From: a virus
Length of the DNA: 54,928 nt
Virus record (IMG/VR): IMGVR_UViG_3300032092_000038
Coordinates: 1 to 54,928 of that record
Strand: one strand, 5' to 3'
The notes beneath the pieces are model-generated. The model had not been told where the DNA came from and made no database searches. It was given only the letters and a program-made list of their open reading frames with translations. Shown here piece after piece: positions 1 to 8,076 of the stretch (its first letter is position 1; each line of letters opens with the position of its first letter). Position numbers and translations under genes: made by a program.

Positions 1-30
1 TTGAGATATGAACTCGTTTAATGTGCTCAT
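1..30 (-). CDS. Start of an unidentified minus-strand gene (partial)
   Basis: An ATG on the minus strand at 30-28 overlaps the TGA of the upstream gene as ATGA and opens a frame reading MSTLNEFISQ to the window edge. An AAGGAA purine run lies just upstream on the minus strand, a plausible ribosome binding site. The overlap style matches other gene junctions here. Only ten codons are visible, so no function can be given. In T4 the order 3-2-4 makes a gene-3-type product possible, by position only. Confidence 0.4.
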   Translation of the reverse strand, partial: MSTLNEFISQ

Positions 31-626
31 CTTGATTTCCTTACTGAGTCTGCCCAGACAACTTGTTTATTTGCTCCTGCAAATCTTTCAACAGGAAGCA
101 TCATTGCCGTAGACCAATCTCCAGCTGGGACAAGTTTGAATTGAGATCTTACGTGATTGTCTAGATAGTGCTTAACGCACGGTTTAGCCAAATTAAATTT
201 TGATAGACCTGCAATTGTTGCCCAAGAATATCTAATTTTTGTTGTTTCGTCCATCTTTGTGTTTGAAGCGAAAACCATAAGTCTGTCTAATAACCTAACA
301 CGCAACTGATATGGTAAGTAGTGCATATTCAACCCCATGAATCCACCTGGAACTTTGGCGTATGGAAAAACCATAGGGAACATATCGTAATATGGTAACG
401 TATCCTTTGTTTTAGGATCGTAAAAAAACATGTAGAGTTTACCAGGAATTATCCTACCCTTTAACACTTCTGGGTTGTTGTTCATCACCTTATTTGGTGT
501 GAGGTATCTCTGCTGTTTATTTAAAAGCAGTGCTTGTTGCTCGAACCATGTTTTAGATTTTCGAGAGATATCAGGATCTACTCTAAATCGGTCAAACAGG
601 TCTTGAAAAGATTCTTTTTTGGCCAT
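27..626 (-). CDS. Conserved T4-like phage protein; gene-2 position, function not proven
   Basis: This 199-aa soluble protein has no signal peptide or membrane segment. It is rich in aromatic and basic residues. Its central part (about residues 58-110) contains LYMFFYDPKTKDTLPYYD and then LNMHYLPYQLRVRLLDRLM, a pattern I associate with a conserved protein of T4-like phages. It lies directly downstream of gene 4 on the same strand, nine bases away, so co-transcription is likely. In T4 gene 4 neighbours gene 2 (DNA end protector), so a gp2-type role is an inference from position; T4 gp2 is longer (about 274 aa) and I cannot confirm homology by eye. The ATG at 626 has AGGA a few bases upstream. 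It is clearly a real gene; the function is uncertain. Confidence 0.85.
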   Translation of the reverse strand: MAKKESFQDLFDRFRVDPDISRKSKTWFEQQALLLNKQQRYLTPNKVMNNNPEVLKGRIIPGKLYMFFYDPKTKDTLPYYDMFPMVFPYAKVPGGFMGLNMHYLPYQLRVRLLDRLMVFASNTKMDETTKIRYSWATIAGLSKFNLAKPCVKHYLDNHVRSQFKLVPAGDWSTAMMLPVERFAGANKQVVWADSVRKSR

Positions 627-634
627 ATTCCTAT

Positions 635-1081
635 TTATTTACTTTGTGCAAGACCAAGTTCATATTCGGTAATTATCTTAAAATGCCAACCCCTATCTTT
701 AGCGTAAGAATCAGCAGCTTTCCACTTTGCTTGGTTAACAACAAAGGTAGCAGATTCTGTAAGATACCTTTGGGTTCTTCTTCCAGGATATTCTGGTGGT
801 TGGGTTTGTTTATGAGGTTTAATTTCTACCAAATACGTGACAAGTTTCCCAGAACTATCCCTTGTTTGTATTCTAAAATCTACAAAATAACGATGTATTT
901 TTTCATCGATTGGGGATCTATAAGGAATAACTGTTTCTTCTGACGACCATTTTATGATTGAGCTGTTCCTGTCGCACCAAGATGCGAATCTAGTTTCCCA
1001 GCTGGACCTCATAATGATATTTGTGGGGTCGCCATCATATTTTTCGGGTTGTAAAGGTTTAAATTTTCTCTTGTGAAACAT
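635..1081 (-). CDS. 4: Head completion protein gp4
   Basis: T4 gp4 acts at the end of head assembly, after packaging, preparing the filled head for tail joining; the family has a nuclease-like fold. The 148-aa product (T4: 150 aa) contains DGDPTNIIMRSSWE, then WSSEETVIPYRSP and HRYFVDF, and the VEIKPHKQ segment, all characteristic of gp4. VDFRIQ...YLVEIKP looks like a D...ExK nuclease core. The frame stays open to a TTG at 1111, but ATG 1081 is preferred: it gives the family length, and the TTG lies upstream of the start expected from the minus-strand late box at 1116-1122. It is divergent from the baseplate operon and followed by the 199-aa gene. Confidence 0.93.
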   Translation of the reverse strand: MFHKRKFKPLQPEKYDGDPTNIIMRSSWETRFASWCDRNSSIIKWSSEETVIPYRSPIDEKIHRYFVDFRIQTRDSSGKLVTYLVEIKPHKQTQPPEYPGRRTQRYLTESATFVVNQAKWKAADSYAKDRGWHFKIITEYELGLAQSK

Positions 1082-1083
1082 AA

Positions 1084-1090
1084 CTAAATA
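1084..1090 (+). promoter_or_regulatory. T4-type late promoter box (CTAAATA) for the baseplate operon
   Basis: ACTAAATA lies 43 bases upstream of the gene 48 start, in the gap between divergent genes. It resembles the T4-like late box NATAAATA read by gp55-RNA polymerase. A transcript would begin near 1097 and carry a leader of about 37 bases. It faces the minus-strand box at 1116-1122. Confidence 0.6.
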
Positions 1091-1115
1091 ATAGAAGGTG
1101 TACTCCAACAATACA

Positions 1116-1122
1116 TATTTAG
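1116..1122 (-). promoter_or_regulatory. T4-type late promoter box (CTAAATA, minus strand) for gene 4
   Basis: The minus strand reads TCTAAATA here. Transcription would begin near 1109 and run left into gene 4 (ATG at 1081), giving a leader of about 28 bases. This placement argues for the ATG rather than the upstream TTG as the gene 4 start. Confidence 0.55.
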
Positions 1123-1133
1123 AGACTTAAAAG

Positions 1134-2234
1134 ATGGCCACTCAAACCAACCCTAACGAATTTACTGCTGCAGATGGTAGTAAGTATAAGATCGATCAGC
1201 TAACCTATCCGAGAGATCTGATCGGTAACTACAGCGAATATGGTGAAAGTATGATTCTTTTTAACATTAATGTTCTTGAAGAATCTAAACTTGGTAAATC
1301 TAATTCAGACAATTTCGTACAAGATTATACGCCAAGTATCCGTAGCGAGTTTATTGCTCAAGGGTATTCGGAAGAAAGAGTGGCAGGTGCGTTTACCCTC
1401 GCCACTGGAATTACAGGTGCAGGTGGAACTGCTGCAGCAACGAGCAGCGATCCATTACTTGGTGGGCTAATAGCTGCTGCAGCAGGTGCTCGTGTTAGTA
1501 CTTATGTTGCTCCAAAGAGTGGAAAATTTACAAGACCAGTAAAAAGACTAAAAACTGCTATTGCTTTACATATGCCAAATCAGTTACAGGTTCGTTATGG
1601 TATGAACTGGCAAGATAAAGATTTGTTAACTGAAACTGCAGCAGTCGAATCGTTATCTCCTGGATCAGTTGCCATGGCTGGCGCTGGTGCTCTTGGCGCT
1701 AAATTATTGGGAAATAGTCCAGCGAAGGGAGCAGCGCTTGGTTATGGTGCAGCAAACGTAATTGGTAAACCAGGAATGACAAGTGCTATTGCTTTAGCAA
1801 ATCTTCCTGGAGGTGACGCACTTTCAGCTGGCTCAGGTGTAGCTGCTAATCCAAAGAAAGAACAAATATTTAAAGGTGTTGATTTTAGAACATTCAACAT
1901 CAACTATGAGTTTTATCCTCGTAGCCCCGAAGAAGCCAAGAACGTCTTAGCGATTATCTATCAATTTAAATACCACATGCATCCTGAATATAAAGATGAT
2001 GCGTTCTTGTTTTTATATCCATCTGAGTTTGATATTTTTTATTACAAGGGTAAGGGATTGAACAACGCAATACATAAACACACTTCTTGTGTATTGAGCG
2101 ACATGACGATTAACTATACGCCAAACGGACAGTATACAACTTTCCCAGATGGAACTCCAACACAAATTAACGTACAAATGACGTTCAAAGAGTTGGGCAT
2201 TCTTACTAAAGATAAAATTGAAATGGGTCTATAA
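1134..2234 (+). CDS. 48: Baseplate tail-tube cap gp48
   Basis: gp48 sits on the baseplate hub and with gp54 starts tail-tube polymerisation. The 366-aa length is close to T4 gp48 (364). The C-terminal third (about residues 250-366) carries the tube-like domain, with FKGVDFRTFNINYEFYPRS, KYHMHPEY, FLYPSEFDIFYYKGKG and HTSCVLSDMTINYTPNGQ, typical of gp48 in T4-like marine phages. The middle (about 80-235) is Ala/Gly-rich with a KTAIALHMPNQLQVRYGM segment. It is the first gene of the plus-strand baseplate operon, about 43 bases after a late-promoter box, and its stop overlaps the gene 53 start (TAATG). Confidence 0.9.
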   Translation: MATQTNPNEFTAADGSKYKIDQLTYPRDLIGNYSEYGESMILFNINVLEESKLGKSNSDNFVQDYTPSIRSEFIAQGYSEERVAGAFTLATGITGAGGTAAATSSDPLLGGLIAAAAGARVSTYVAPKSGKFTRPVKRLKTAIALHMPNQLQVRYGMNWQDKDLLTETAAVESLSPGSVAMAGAGALGAKLLGNSPAKGAALGYGAANVIGKPGMTSAIALANLPGGDALSAGSGVAANPKKEQIFKGVDFRTFNINYEFYPRSPEEAKNVLAIIYQFKYHMHPEYKDDAFLFLYPSEFDIFYYKGKGLNNAIHKHTSCVLSDMTINYTPNGQYTTFPDGTPTQINVQMTFKELGILTKDKIEMGL

Positions 2235-2725
2235 TGTATTTCGATAAATTTAGAGAAATTTACTACGATTTCAATACTGGTAAAAAGAACAACGATTTAA
2301 TGGTTGTAACGGACGTAACACAAAATGTTCGTTTTAGAAAAGCCATAGTAGAAAATATTGTACAATGGGAATACTATTATTTGAAAGATGGCGAAACTTT
2401 TGAAATGGTTTCGGAAAAATTATATGGTTCTCCATTATATCACTGGGTGCTTATGATATTGAATGAAAGATATGATTACATAAATGATATGCCAATGTCT
2501 CAACCACAATTAGATGCTCATGTAATTAAAAAATATGGAATCAGCAATATTAATGCTGTACATCATTATGAAGATGCAGATGGCAACATCGTTAACTCTG
2601 GCGTAGGAACTACAACGATTTCTAATACTCTACATGAAGATAGAGTTAATGAAGCGAAACGAAAAATTAAAATATTAGCGCCAGCAATTTTATTTACCGT
2701 ACTTGAAACTTATAGGAAGTTGTAA
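2234..2725 (+). CDS. 53: Baseplate wedge protein gp53
   Basis: gp53 is the last protein to join the wedge and links wedges around the hub. The 163-aa protein (T4: 196) starts MYFDKFREIYYDF and has a LysM-like stretch at about residues 50-85 (YYLKDGETFEMVSEKLYGSP, then HWVLMILNERYDYIND), as in T4 gp53. It overlaps gene 48 and the 27-like gene by one base at TAATG junctions, which suggests translational coupling and matched output of these baseplate parts. Confidence 0.9.
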   Translation: MYFDKFREIYYDFNTGKKNNDLMVVTDVTQNVRFRKAIVENIVQWEYYYLKDGETFEMVSEKLYGSPLYHWVLMILNERYDYINDMPMSQPQLDAHVIKKYGISNINAVHHYEDADGNIVNSGVGTTTISNTLHEDRVNEAKRKIKILAPAILFTVLETYRKL

Positions 2726-4014
2726 TGTCTGGATTAACTGGTTTACGAGCAGCTGGCTCAGTAAATATTGAAACGGCGATCGTAAGATCTGCCAATGGAT
2801 ATACTCAAGATGTAAAGGGGCAGATTGTTCAAGTAGAAGTATTTGAGGATATGTTCTCACCATTTATTACGGGAACTATTGTTCTTAGCGATGCGTTGGA
2901 TCTAGTAAACTTCTTTCCATTTATTGGCGAAGAATATTTACTATTAAAAATTGCTACACCATCTTTTACCGAAGCTGCACGAATAATACAAGGTGAATTT
3001 TATCTATTTAAGATGGATCAAAGAATCCTCTTAAACGATAAGAACCAAGTATATGCCATTCATTTTATTTCCAAAGAAGCCATCGTTGACTTAAACTTCA
3101 AGATTAGTAAATCGTTTGAGGGTGTTTGTAGCGACATCGCTAGAAGATTAATTGGAACACCAGAAGGGTTAAACTCAGATAAAGTTTGTAGATTCGAACA
3201 ATCAAGCAATAAAATCAGATTCGTTGCTAACTTTTGGCCACCGAGCGCATGTTTAAACTATCTAAGTAAAGTTGCAGTAAGCGACAAATCTAATAGCACT
3301 TATCTGTTCTTTGAGAATAGAACTGGATTCAACTTCTTAACTGTAAACGAATTGTTTAATGGCGAAAAATTTCAGGATTTTATATTTGACAATAAAACTA
3401 GAGATTTTACATCGCAGGGGACTAACACACCAAACCCAGATGAAGCGTATAAACGTGTATCAGAGTTTAGAGTAGAAAAATCTTTCGATTATATGCAAAG
3501 AACTAGAGCAGGTATCTATGCTTCTAAAATGATAACTCACGATTTTGTTAGTAAAAAATATTCGGTTAGAAATTACAACCTGTTAAAAGATTTTCCTAAT
3601 CACAATCACTTAAATAAATTTCCTATCGCATCAACTCGTGTTCCTGTAGCACCGAATGCTTTGCAGATGCACGAACAAAAACACTTTGGCGTATATACAG
3701 ATTATAATGATATTACTAACACGAAATTTGCACAGCAAAGATTATCTTTAATGGGGCAAGCTGAATCTTTTAAAGTTCAGATTGTAGTTCCAGGTAGAAC
3801 AGACTATACCGTTGGTATGAAAGTAAATTTAACTACCTATAAAACAGAACAAGCATCTGCTCAAGAGAACCTAGATAACTTGATAGATAAAGTTCATTCA
3901 GGTAATTACTTGATTGCTGCGATTAATCATGTTATAGATAAAGAGTCGCATACGTGTCACATGGAGTTAATTAAAGATTCTATGATTATTGATTTGGATA
4001 AGGGTGGGGTTTAA
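2725..4014 (+). CDS. 27: Baseplate hub subunit, gp27-like
   Basis: gp27 trimers form the central hub cylinder to which the gp5 spike binds. This 429-aa protein (T4: 391) has the double beta-domain look of the gp27 family: IVQVEVFEDMFSPFITGTIV in the first domain, a YLFKMDQRILL...YAIHFISKEA strand pair, and a central SACLNYLSKVA...YLFFENRTGFNF segment like the T4 gp27 helix-strand region. It overlaps the spike gene downstream (TAATG), and the gp27-gp5 adjacency supports the call. Similarity to the T4 sequence is low by eye, so this rests on both pattern and position. Confidence 0.82.
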   Translation: MSGLTGLRAAGSVNIETAIVRSANGYTQDVKGQIVQVEVFEDMFSPFITGTIVLSDALDLVNFFPFIGEEYLLLKIATPSFTEAARIIQGEFYLFKMDQRILLNDKNQVYAIHFISKEAIVDLNFKISKSFEGVCSDIARRLIGTPEGLNSDKVCRFEQSSNKIRFVANFWPPSACLNYLSKVAVSDKSNSTYLFFENRTGFNFLTVNELFNGEKFQDFIFDNKTRDFTSQGTNTPNPDEAYKRVSEFRVEKSFDYMQRTRAGIYASKMITHDFVSKKYSVRNYNLLKDFPNHNHLNKFPIASTRVPVAPNALQMHEQKHFGVYTDYNDITNTKFAQQRLSLMGQAESFKVQIVVPGRTDYTVGMKVNLTTYKTEQASAQENLDNLIDKVHSGNYLIAAINHVIDKESHTCHMELIKDSMIIDLDKGGV

Positions 4015-7000
4015 TGAAAAGTTTAATGTTTCATACTGGTGTTGTTGAGAGTCGTGACGATCCATTAAGACTTGGACGTTGTAAAGTTCGAGTAGTAGGT
4101 GTTCATACAGAAGATACAGCTCTTCTTCCAACAGAAGATTTACCATGGGCATTCCCTATGCAGCCGATCAACTCTGCTGCGATGAATGGTATTGGTTATT
4201 CACCAGTAGGTCCAGTTCCAGGTACTTGGGTAATTATTGCATTCCAAGACGAAGCAAAACAATTCCCTATTATGATGGGTACTATTGGTGGAGTGCCACA
4301 AGAAAGTTTATATGGGCAGATTGATATTGATGATGGTAATATCAATCTTACACCAAAAGATGAATCAGTAGTAGCTGAATTAAGAACAGTTCCAAGAACT
4401 ATTGGTGGTACTAATCAATTAACATTCTACGATCCAAATGGGCAAATAACAGACTTCACATCAAAACTAGCAGAAAAGATGAGAGTCTTTGGCGCTGGTG
4501 TTGAACAAGAAACTTTAATTGAACAGATTGTCTCTCGTGATACAATTAGAATCAATAAAACTTATGGTGGTAACGGTGAGAACATTATTACCATCAAAGT
4601 CGCACCAACAAACTTAGATGCAGTAAAAGAAAGTAGATCTGGTCAAGAGGAAACACTTAATACTAGTGGGTCTACGACTAACATTACCACCAACAACAAT
4701 ACTGTAAATAGAACACCAGCGCAAAGCGCAAATACTACTACCGCAACAAATACTGCGCCATCTACCACACCAGCAGAAGCGCCAGCTTCCTCTCCTGTTA
4801 ATGACGCTATTCCTACAGTACCACCTAAGAAATATCAGAAAAACTTAGCAGTACAAACAGCTTCTATTAAAGCAATGATTGCTGCTTGCGATAAAGTTGG
4901 ATTGACATCAAAGGCGCAAAAGTGCGCTTTACTGGGTATTGCTGGTGGCGAATCAACATGGCAACCATTATTTGAAAACACATCTTACAGCGAAAGTCGT
5001 TTTAGACAAATTTTCCCAGGAATTACAAATAAGCGTCCAGAAGAAGAATGGAAAAAGTATATCAATTGGTCTGCCGATAGACAAGGAAGAGAAGGATTCT
5101 TCAGTTATATTTACGGTCCAACAACACGTGGTAAAGGATTCTTTGATCACGTTAACGATGCAGAAGGTGGTAAATATTACGGACGAGGTTATATTCAATT
5201 AACAGGTAAGTCTAACTACATTAGATACAATAATCTTGCTAAGAAATTTGGCTTGAACATTGACATTGTTAATAATCCTGATTCTCTTAATGCAGACCTT
5301 AATGTTTGTGCTATCGTTGCTGCGCTATATTTGGTTGATCGTGTTCCTAAGAAAACACCTAACGATGCAAGATATTTTGAAGTAGCAAAAAGAGCAGTTG
5401 GTATTAACTCGCCAGACATTGGCGCTAGAAAAAAAGAATTCTTTGAATATTTCTATGGCGAAAAATCGCAAAGCGTAGCTGATAAACAAGCATTACCTAC
5501 AGTCGATCCTGTTACTAATGGACCAGCTGCATCAGAAGCATCAGCTGGCACCGATTCTGCTGGTACAGTAATCCCTTCTCCTTCTGCAGCTGAAAGTAAG
5601 TTTGGTTTTAGAGATCCTAATGGAAAATATCCTTTGGGGAATTTATTAAATGAACCTGACACTAATAGACTAGCAAGAGGTGTTTTTAAAGGCACTGTTA
5701 TTGAAGTAAAAGATGGTCTAAGAGCATTGCAAGTACCAACAGCAAACGGAGCATCATGGGATCAACCAGAAGCGCCATATGGTGGACAATATCCTTACAA
5801 CAAAGTTTTTGAAACAGAATCTGGACACGTCATGGAGTGGGATGACACTCCAGGAAACGAACGACTAACATCTTTCCATAGAGCAGGAACATACTCAGAC
5901 ATTGATGCTGATGGTACACGTGTCGATTATATTAATGGCGACAGTTATACTGTTATGTCTAAAAACGGCAATCTCTTTGTTTGGGGTACTTGTAATTTAA
6001 CAGTCGGTGGGCAAGTAAACATTCTATGTCAATCAGACGCAAACATTAAAGTAGAAGGTAATGCTGAAGCCATATTTGGTGGCAACTTAGATTTTGGTGT
6101 TGCTAGAAACTTGAACATGGCAGTTGGTTCTGACTTCTCGCTTAAAGTTGGAGGTAACTTAGATATTGATGTTGGTGGAAGTGCCTCTGCTGCTGTTAAA
6201 GGTAATCTTGGTATAGCAGTTACTGAATTGACTGACATTAAATCTACAGGAAGTGTAAGATTTAGTACTGATTCTGCTATGGAGATAAAATCAGGTGGAG
6301 CTATGCGTCTTGATTATTCAAGAGGTGACTTTGGTAATGGTGCTAACGAGGCTACGCCAAAAGCACCAGCAGACGCAACAGCACTTGTAGCACCACCTGT
6401 TGGTAGCCCACTAGGTAACAGTGCTCCTCCGCTTGAAGGAAGAGAACGTACATCGGATAAAGAGAAGGCTGGTGAAACAGAAGAAGATCTAAACTCACCA
6501 GAGGGAAGAAAACTTAAGAACGATAAAGAATCTGAAATTGCTGGTCGTGATAATACAGCTGCGCCAGCAGAAACTGCTCCAGCCCCATCGGGTGGAGCAC
6601 CAGATCCAAAATCTAAAGTTGATTGCGCAGTTATCTTCTCAAGTGAAAGATTTACTGACAGCTATAAACTAACGAAGAACTTTACACTAGGTATGTGTAT
6701 TGATGGTGGTGTTGGTGGTCGTCATAGATTACAAAATCAATCGCTAACAGATTTCTTGCAATTTAGAGATGCAAAACAAGAACGTATATACACTCCACAA
6801 GAAATTGTTTGTAACTTGGCAAACCACGTCCATGCATGTTTAGAACCATTGGTTGATGCTGAAATTGTACCACAAGGTATGGTTGGTTATAGGAAAGGTC
6901 TATGGGGTATCAACTCTGGTTATCGCTTGAAGGGTGTCATTGGACCAATCGAATCAGCTACATCACCACACTGTAAGGGACAGGCTCTTGATATTGGCTT

Positions 7001-7259
7001 GCGTGGTGGCGATCGCTATAAGAGAACTTATGAGATGGTTCAGCTAATCGAACGTGCTATTCCATATGACCAAATTATTCTTGAATATGATAACCCTGCT
7101 TCAGTATGGATCCACATTGGATATAACTACAAGGGTGGCAATAGAAAAATGGCGTTTACTATGTCTAGACACGCTACGTATCAAAGAGATGCTAAGGGTT
7201 TCCCTAAAGGATTTGTTTTACTAGAACCAGTAAATGGCGTATTTCCCAAGAAAGGATAA
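4014..7259 (+). CDS. 5: Baseplate hub spike gp5-like: OB fold, GH19 glycosidase, beta-helix needle, M15 peptidase
   Basis: The cell-puncturing hub protein, 1081 aa (T4 gp5: 575). Domains: 1-100, OB fold that docks on gp27 (VESRDDPLRLGRCKVRV, then PGTWVIIAFQD...FPIMMGTIGG); about 205-275, Asn/Thr/Pro/Ala linker; about 285-480, GH19-type glycosidase with candidate catalytic E313 in AGGEST and the family motif YYGRGYIQLTGKSNY (388-402); about 600-760, repetitive beta-helix needle (GGQVNIL, GGNLDFG, GGNLDIDVGG); about 780-868, Pro/Ala/charged linker; about 870-1081, M15-type zinc peptidase with candidate ligands H986 and D993 (SPHCKGQALDI) and H1034 (WIHIG), and candidate catalytic E1024. T4 gp5 instead has a single GH24 lysozyme. 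Activity on peptidoglycan is inferred from the families. The frame is open throughout with no sign of a fused frameshift. Confidence 0.9.
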   Translation: MKSLMFHTGVVESRDDPLRLGRCKVRVVGVHTEDTALLPTEDLPWAFPMQPINSAAMNGIGYSPVGPVPGTWVIIAFQDEAKQFPIMMGTIGGVPQESLYGQIDIDDGNINLTPKDESVVAELRTVPRTIGGTNQLTFYDPNGQITDFTSKLAEKMRVFGAGVEQETLIEQIVSRDTIRINKTYGGNGENIITIKVAPTNLDAVKESRSGQEETLNTSGSTTNITTNNNTVNRTPAQSANTTTATNTAPSTTPAEAPASSPVNDAIPTVPPKKYQKNLAVQTASIKAMIAACDKVGLTSKAQKCALLGIAGGESTWQPLFENTSYSESRFRQIFPGITNKRPEEEWKKYINWSADRQGREGFFSYIYGPTTRGKGFFDHVNDAEGGKYYGRGYIQLTGKSNYIRYNNLAKKFGLNIDIVNNPDSLNADLNVCAIVAALYLVDRVPKKTPNDARYFEVAKRAVGINSPDIGARKKEFFEYFYGEKSQSVADKQALPTVDPVTNGPAASEASAGTDSAGTVIPSPSAAESKFGFRDPNGKYPLGNLLNEPDTNRLARGVFKGTVIEVKDGLRALQVPTANGASWDQPEAPYGGQYPYNKVFETESGHVMEWDDTPGNERLTSFHRAGTYSDIDADGTRVDYINGDSYTVMSKNGNLFVWGTCNLTVGGQVNILCQSDANIKVEGNAEAIFGGNLDFGVARNLNMAVGSDFSLKVGGNLDIDVGGSASAAVKGNLGIAVTELTDIKSTGSVRFSTDSAMEIKSGGAMRLDYSRGDFGNGANEATPKAPADATALVAPPVGSPLGNSAPPLEGRERTSDKEKAGETEEDLNSPEGRKLKNDKESEIAGRDNTAAPAETAPAPSGGAPDPKSKVDCAVIFSSERFTDSYKLTKNFTLGMCIDGGVGGRHRLQNQSLTDFLQFRDAKQERIYTPQEIVCNLANHVHACLEPLVDAEIVPQGMVGYRKGLWGINSGYRLKGVIGPIESATSPHCKGQALDIGLRGGDRYKRTYEMVQLIERAIPYDQIILEYDNPASVWIHIGYNYKGGNRKMAFTMSRHATYQRDAKGFPKGFVLLEPVNGVFPKKG

Positions 7260-7262
7260 TTA

Positions 7263-7757
7263 ATGTTTTATCCTTCTGACTCATTATTGGGAACAGTTTT
7301 GGAATATCAAAACTTTAATTTTTCCATATATTATGAAGAATCAATTACCAGCGGAACACCTGTTGGTTCTGGTGGTACTGGAACAACTACTACCGTTACA
7401 CGCTATCCTGTAACAATAACCTTTAATGAGGAAAATCCTAATACGGTAACAAAGACGGATGGCGACCCAGCTTCAATATCTGGGTATTATTATGATGCGT
7501 TTGACAATAGTTTGCAGTATAGGACGCCACAAGATACCTTCGTTACGGTAGATAAGTTTGAAAAGATTGATCAAAATGCTCTATCTGAAATGATCTATTA
7601 TTTGGCAGACCAAAGAAGAACAATAGATTATACTTATACTGCAAAAGCGATGGACGGAACTACCGTAAAGGCTATAAATATCTATACAATAAAAGTACAA
7701 AACGACTGGACTAATGGTAAAAATACTCTCCAGACTTATGTGGGATATACAAGATAA
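7263..7757 (+). CDS. Unknown virion-type protein between spike and PAAR tip
   Basis: A 164-aa protein I do not recognise. It is rich in Thr, Tyr and Asn, lacks a signal peptide or membrane helix, and looks mostly beta, with a Gly/Thr-rich loop (GSGGTGTTTT, about residues 37-46) and a C-terminal KVQNDWTNGKNTLQTYVGYTR. The start is an ATG three bases after the spike gene, and it overlaps the PAAR gene by one base (TAATG). Its place between the spike and its tip suggests a small baseplate or hub accessory protein, but this is inference from context only. Confidence 0.85.
   Translation: MFYPSDSLLGTVLEYQNFNFSIYYEESITSGTPVGSGGTGTTTTVTRYPVTITFNEENPNTVTKTDGDPASISGYYYDAFDNSLQYRTPQDTFVTVDKFEKIDQNALSEMIYYLADQRRTIDYTYTAKAMDGTTVKAINIYTIKVQNDWTNGKNTLQTYVGYTR
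7673..7680 (+). promoter_or_regulatory. Possible internal late promoter (TATAAATA) before the PAAR gene
   Basis: A perfect TATAAATA lies inside the 164-aa gene, 77 bases before the PAAR start. It matches the T4 late box exactly but lies in A+T-rich coding sequence, so chance is a real possibility. Confidence 0.3.
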
Positions 7758-8065
7758 TGCCAGCAGTAGTTAGAATTGGCGATCAAAGTACAGGGCATGG
7801 TTGTTTTCCACCAACCCCTATGCTCGCAACACCAGTATCTAAGACTTATGTCAACGGTATAAAAGTTGGGGTAGTCAATAATGCTTCCTACCACGCTACC
7901 CATTCTTGTGGAATTACTACCCATGCTCAACCAGCAGCAAGAGCGCATACATCAGGATCGGGAAATACCTTTATTGAAGGAAAAGCTGCTGCAAGAATCG
8001 GAGATAACATTGCCTGCGGTGACGCTATTGCTCAAGGATCTCCAAACACCTTTATCGGTGGATAA
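7757..8065 (+). CDS. 5.4: PAAR-domain spike tip protein (gp5.4-type)
   Basis: PAAR proteins form a sharp zinc-bound cone on the end of phage and type VI secretion spikes. The 102-aa product (T4 gp5.4: about 97) has the family layout: GDQSTGHGC near the N-terminus, HATHSCG in the middle, QPAARAHTSG at about 58-67, and AARIGDNIACGD followed by GSPNTFIGG at the end. H14, H46/H49 and C87 are candidate metal ligands. It sits two genes after the spike, fitting a tip role. The M15 domain at the C-terminus of the spike must leave room for this cap or be tethered beside it. Confidence 0.92.
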   Translation: MPAVVRIGDQSTGHGCFPPTPMLATPVSKTYVNGIKVGVVNNASYHATHSCGITTHAQPAARAHTSGSGNTFIEGKAAARIGDNIACGDAIAQGSPNTFIGG

Positions 8066-8076
8066 TAAATAAAGAT

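Noticed and set aside
27-626. Firm naming of the 199-aa gene as DNA end protector gp2
   Set aside because: Position fits, but length differs from T4 gp2 and sequence homology could not be confirmed by eye.
632-639. AATAAATA on the minus strand before the 199-aa gene
   Set aside because: It overlaps the gene 4 stop and lies only five bases from the ATG at 626; too close for a useful promoter.
1082-1111. Upstream TTG start for gene 4
   Set aside because: It adds ten residues not expected for gp4, has no ribosome site, and lies upstream of the start predicted from the minus-strand late box.
8064-8071. AATAAATA before gene 25 as a late promoter
   Set aside because: It ends five bases before the ATG, so a transcript would lack a leader; gene 25 is probably read from upstream.
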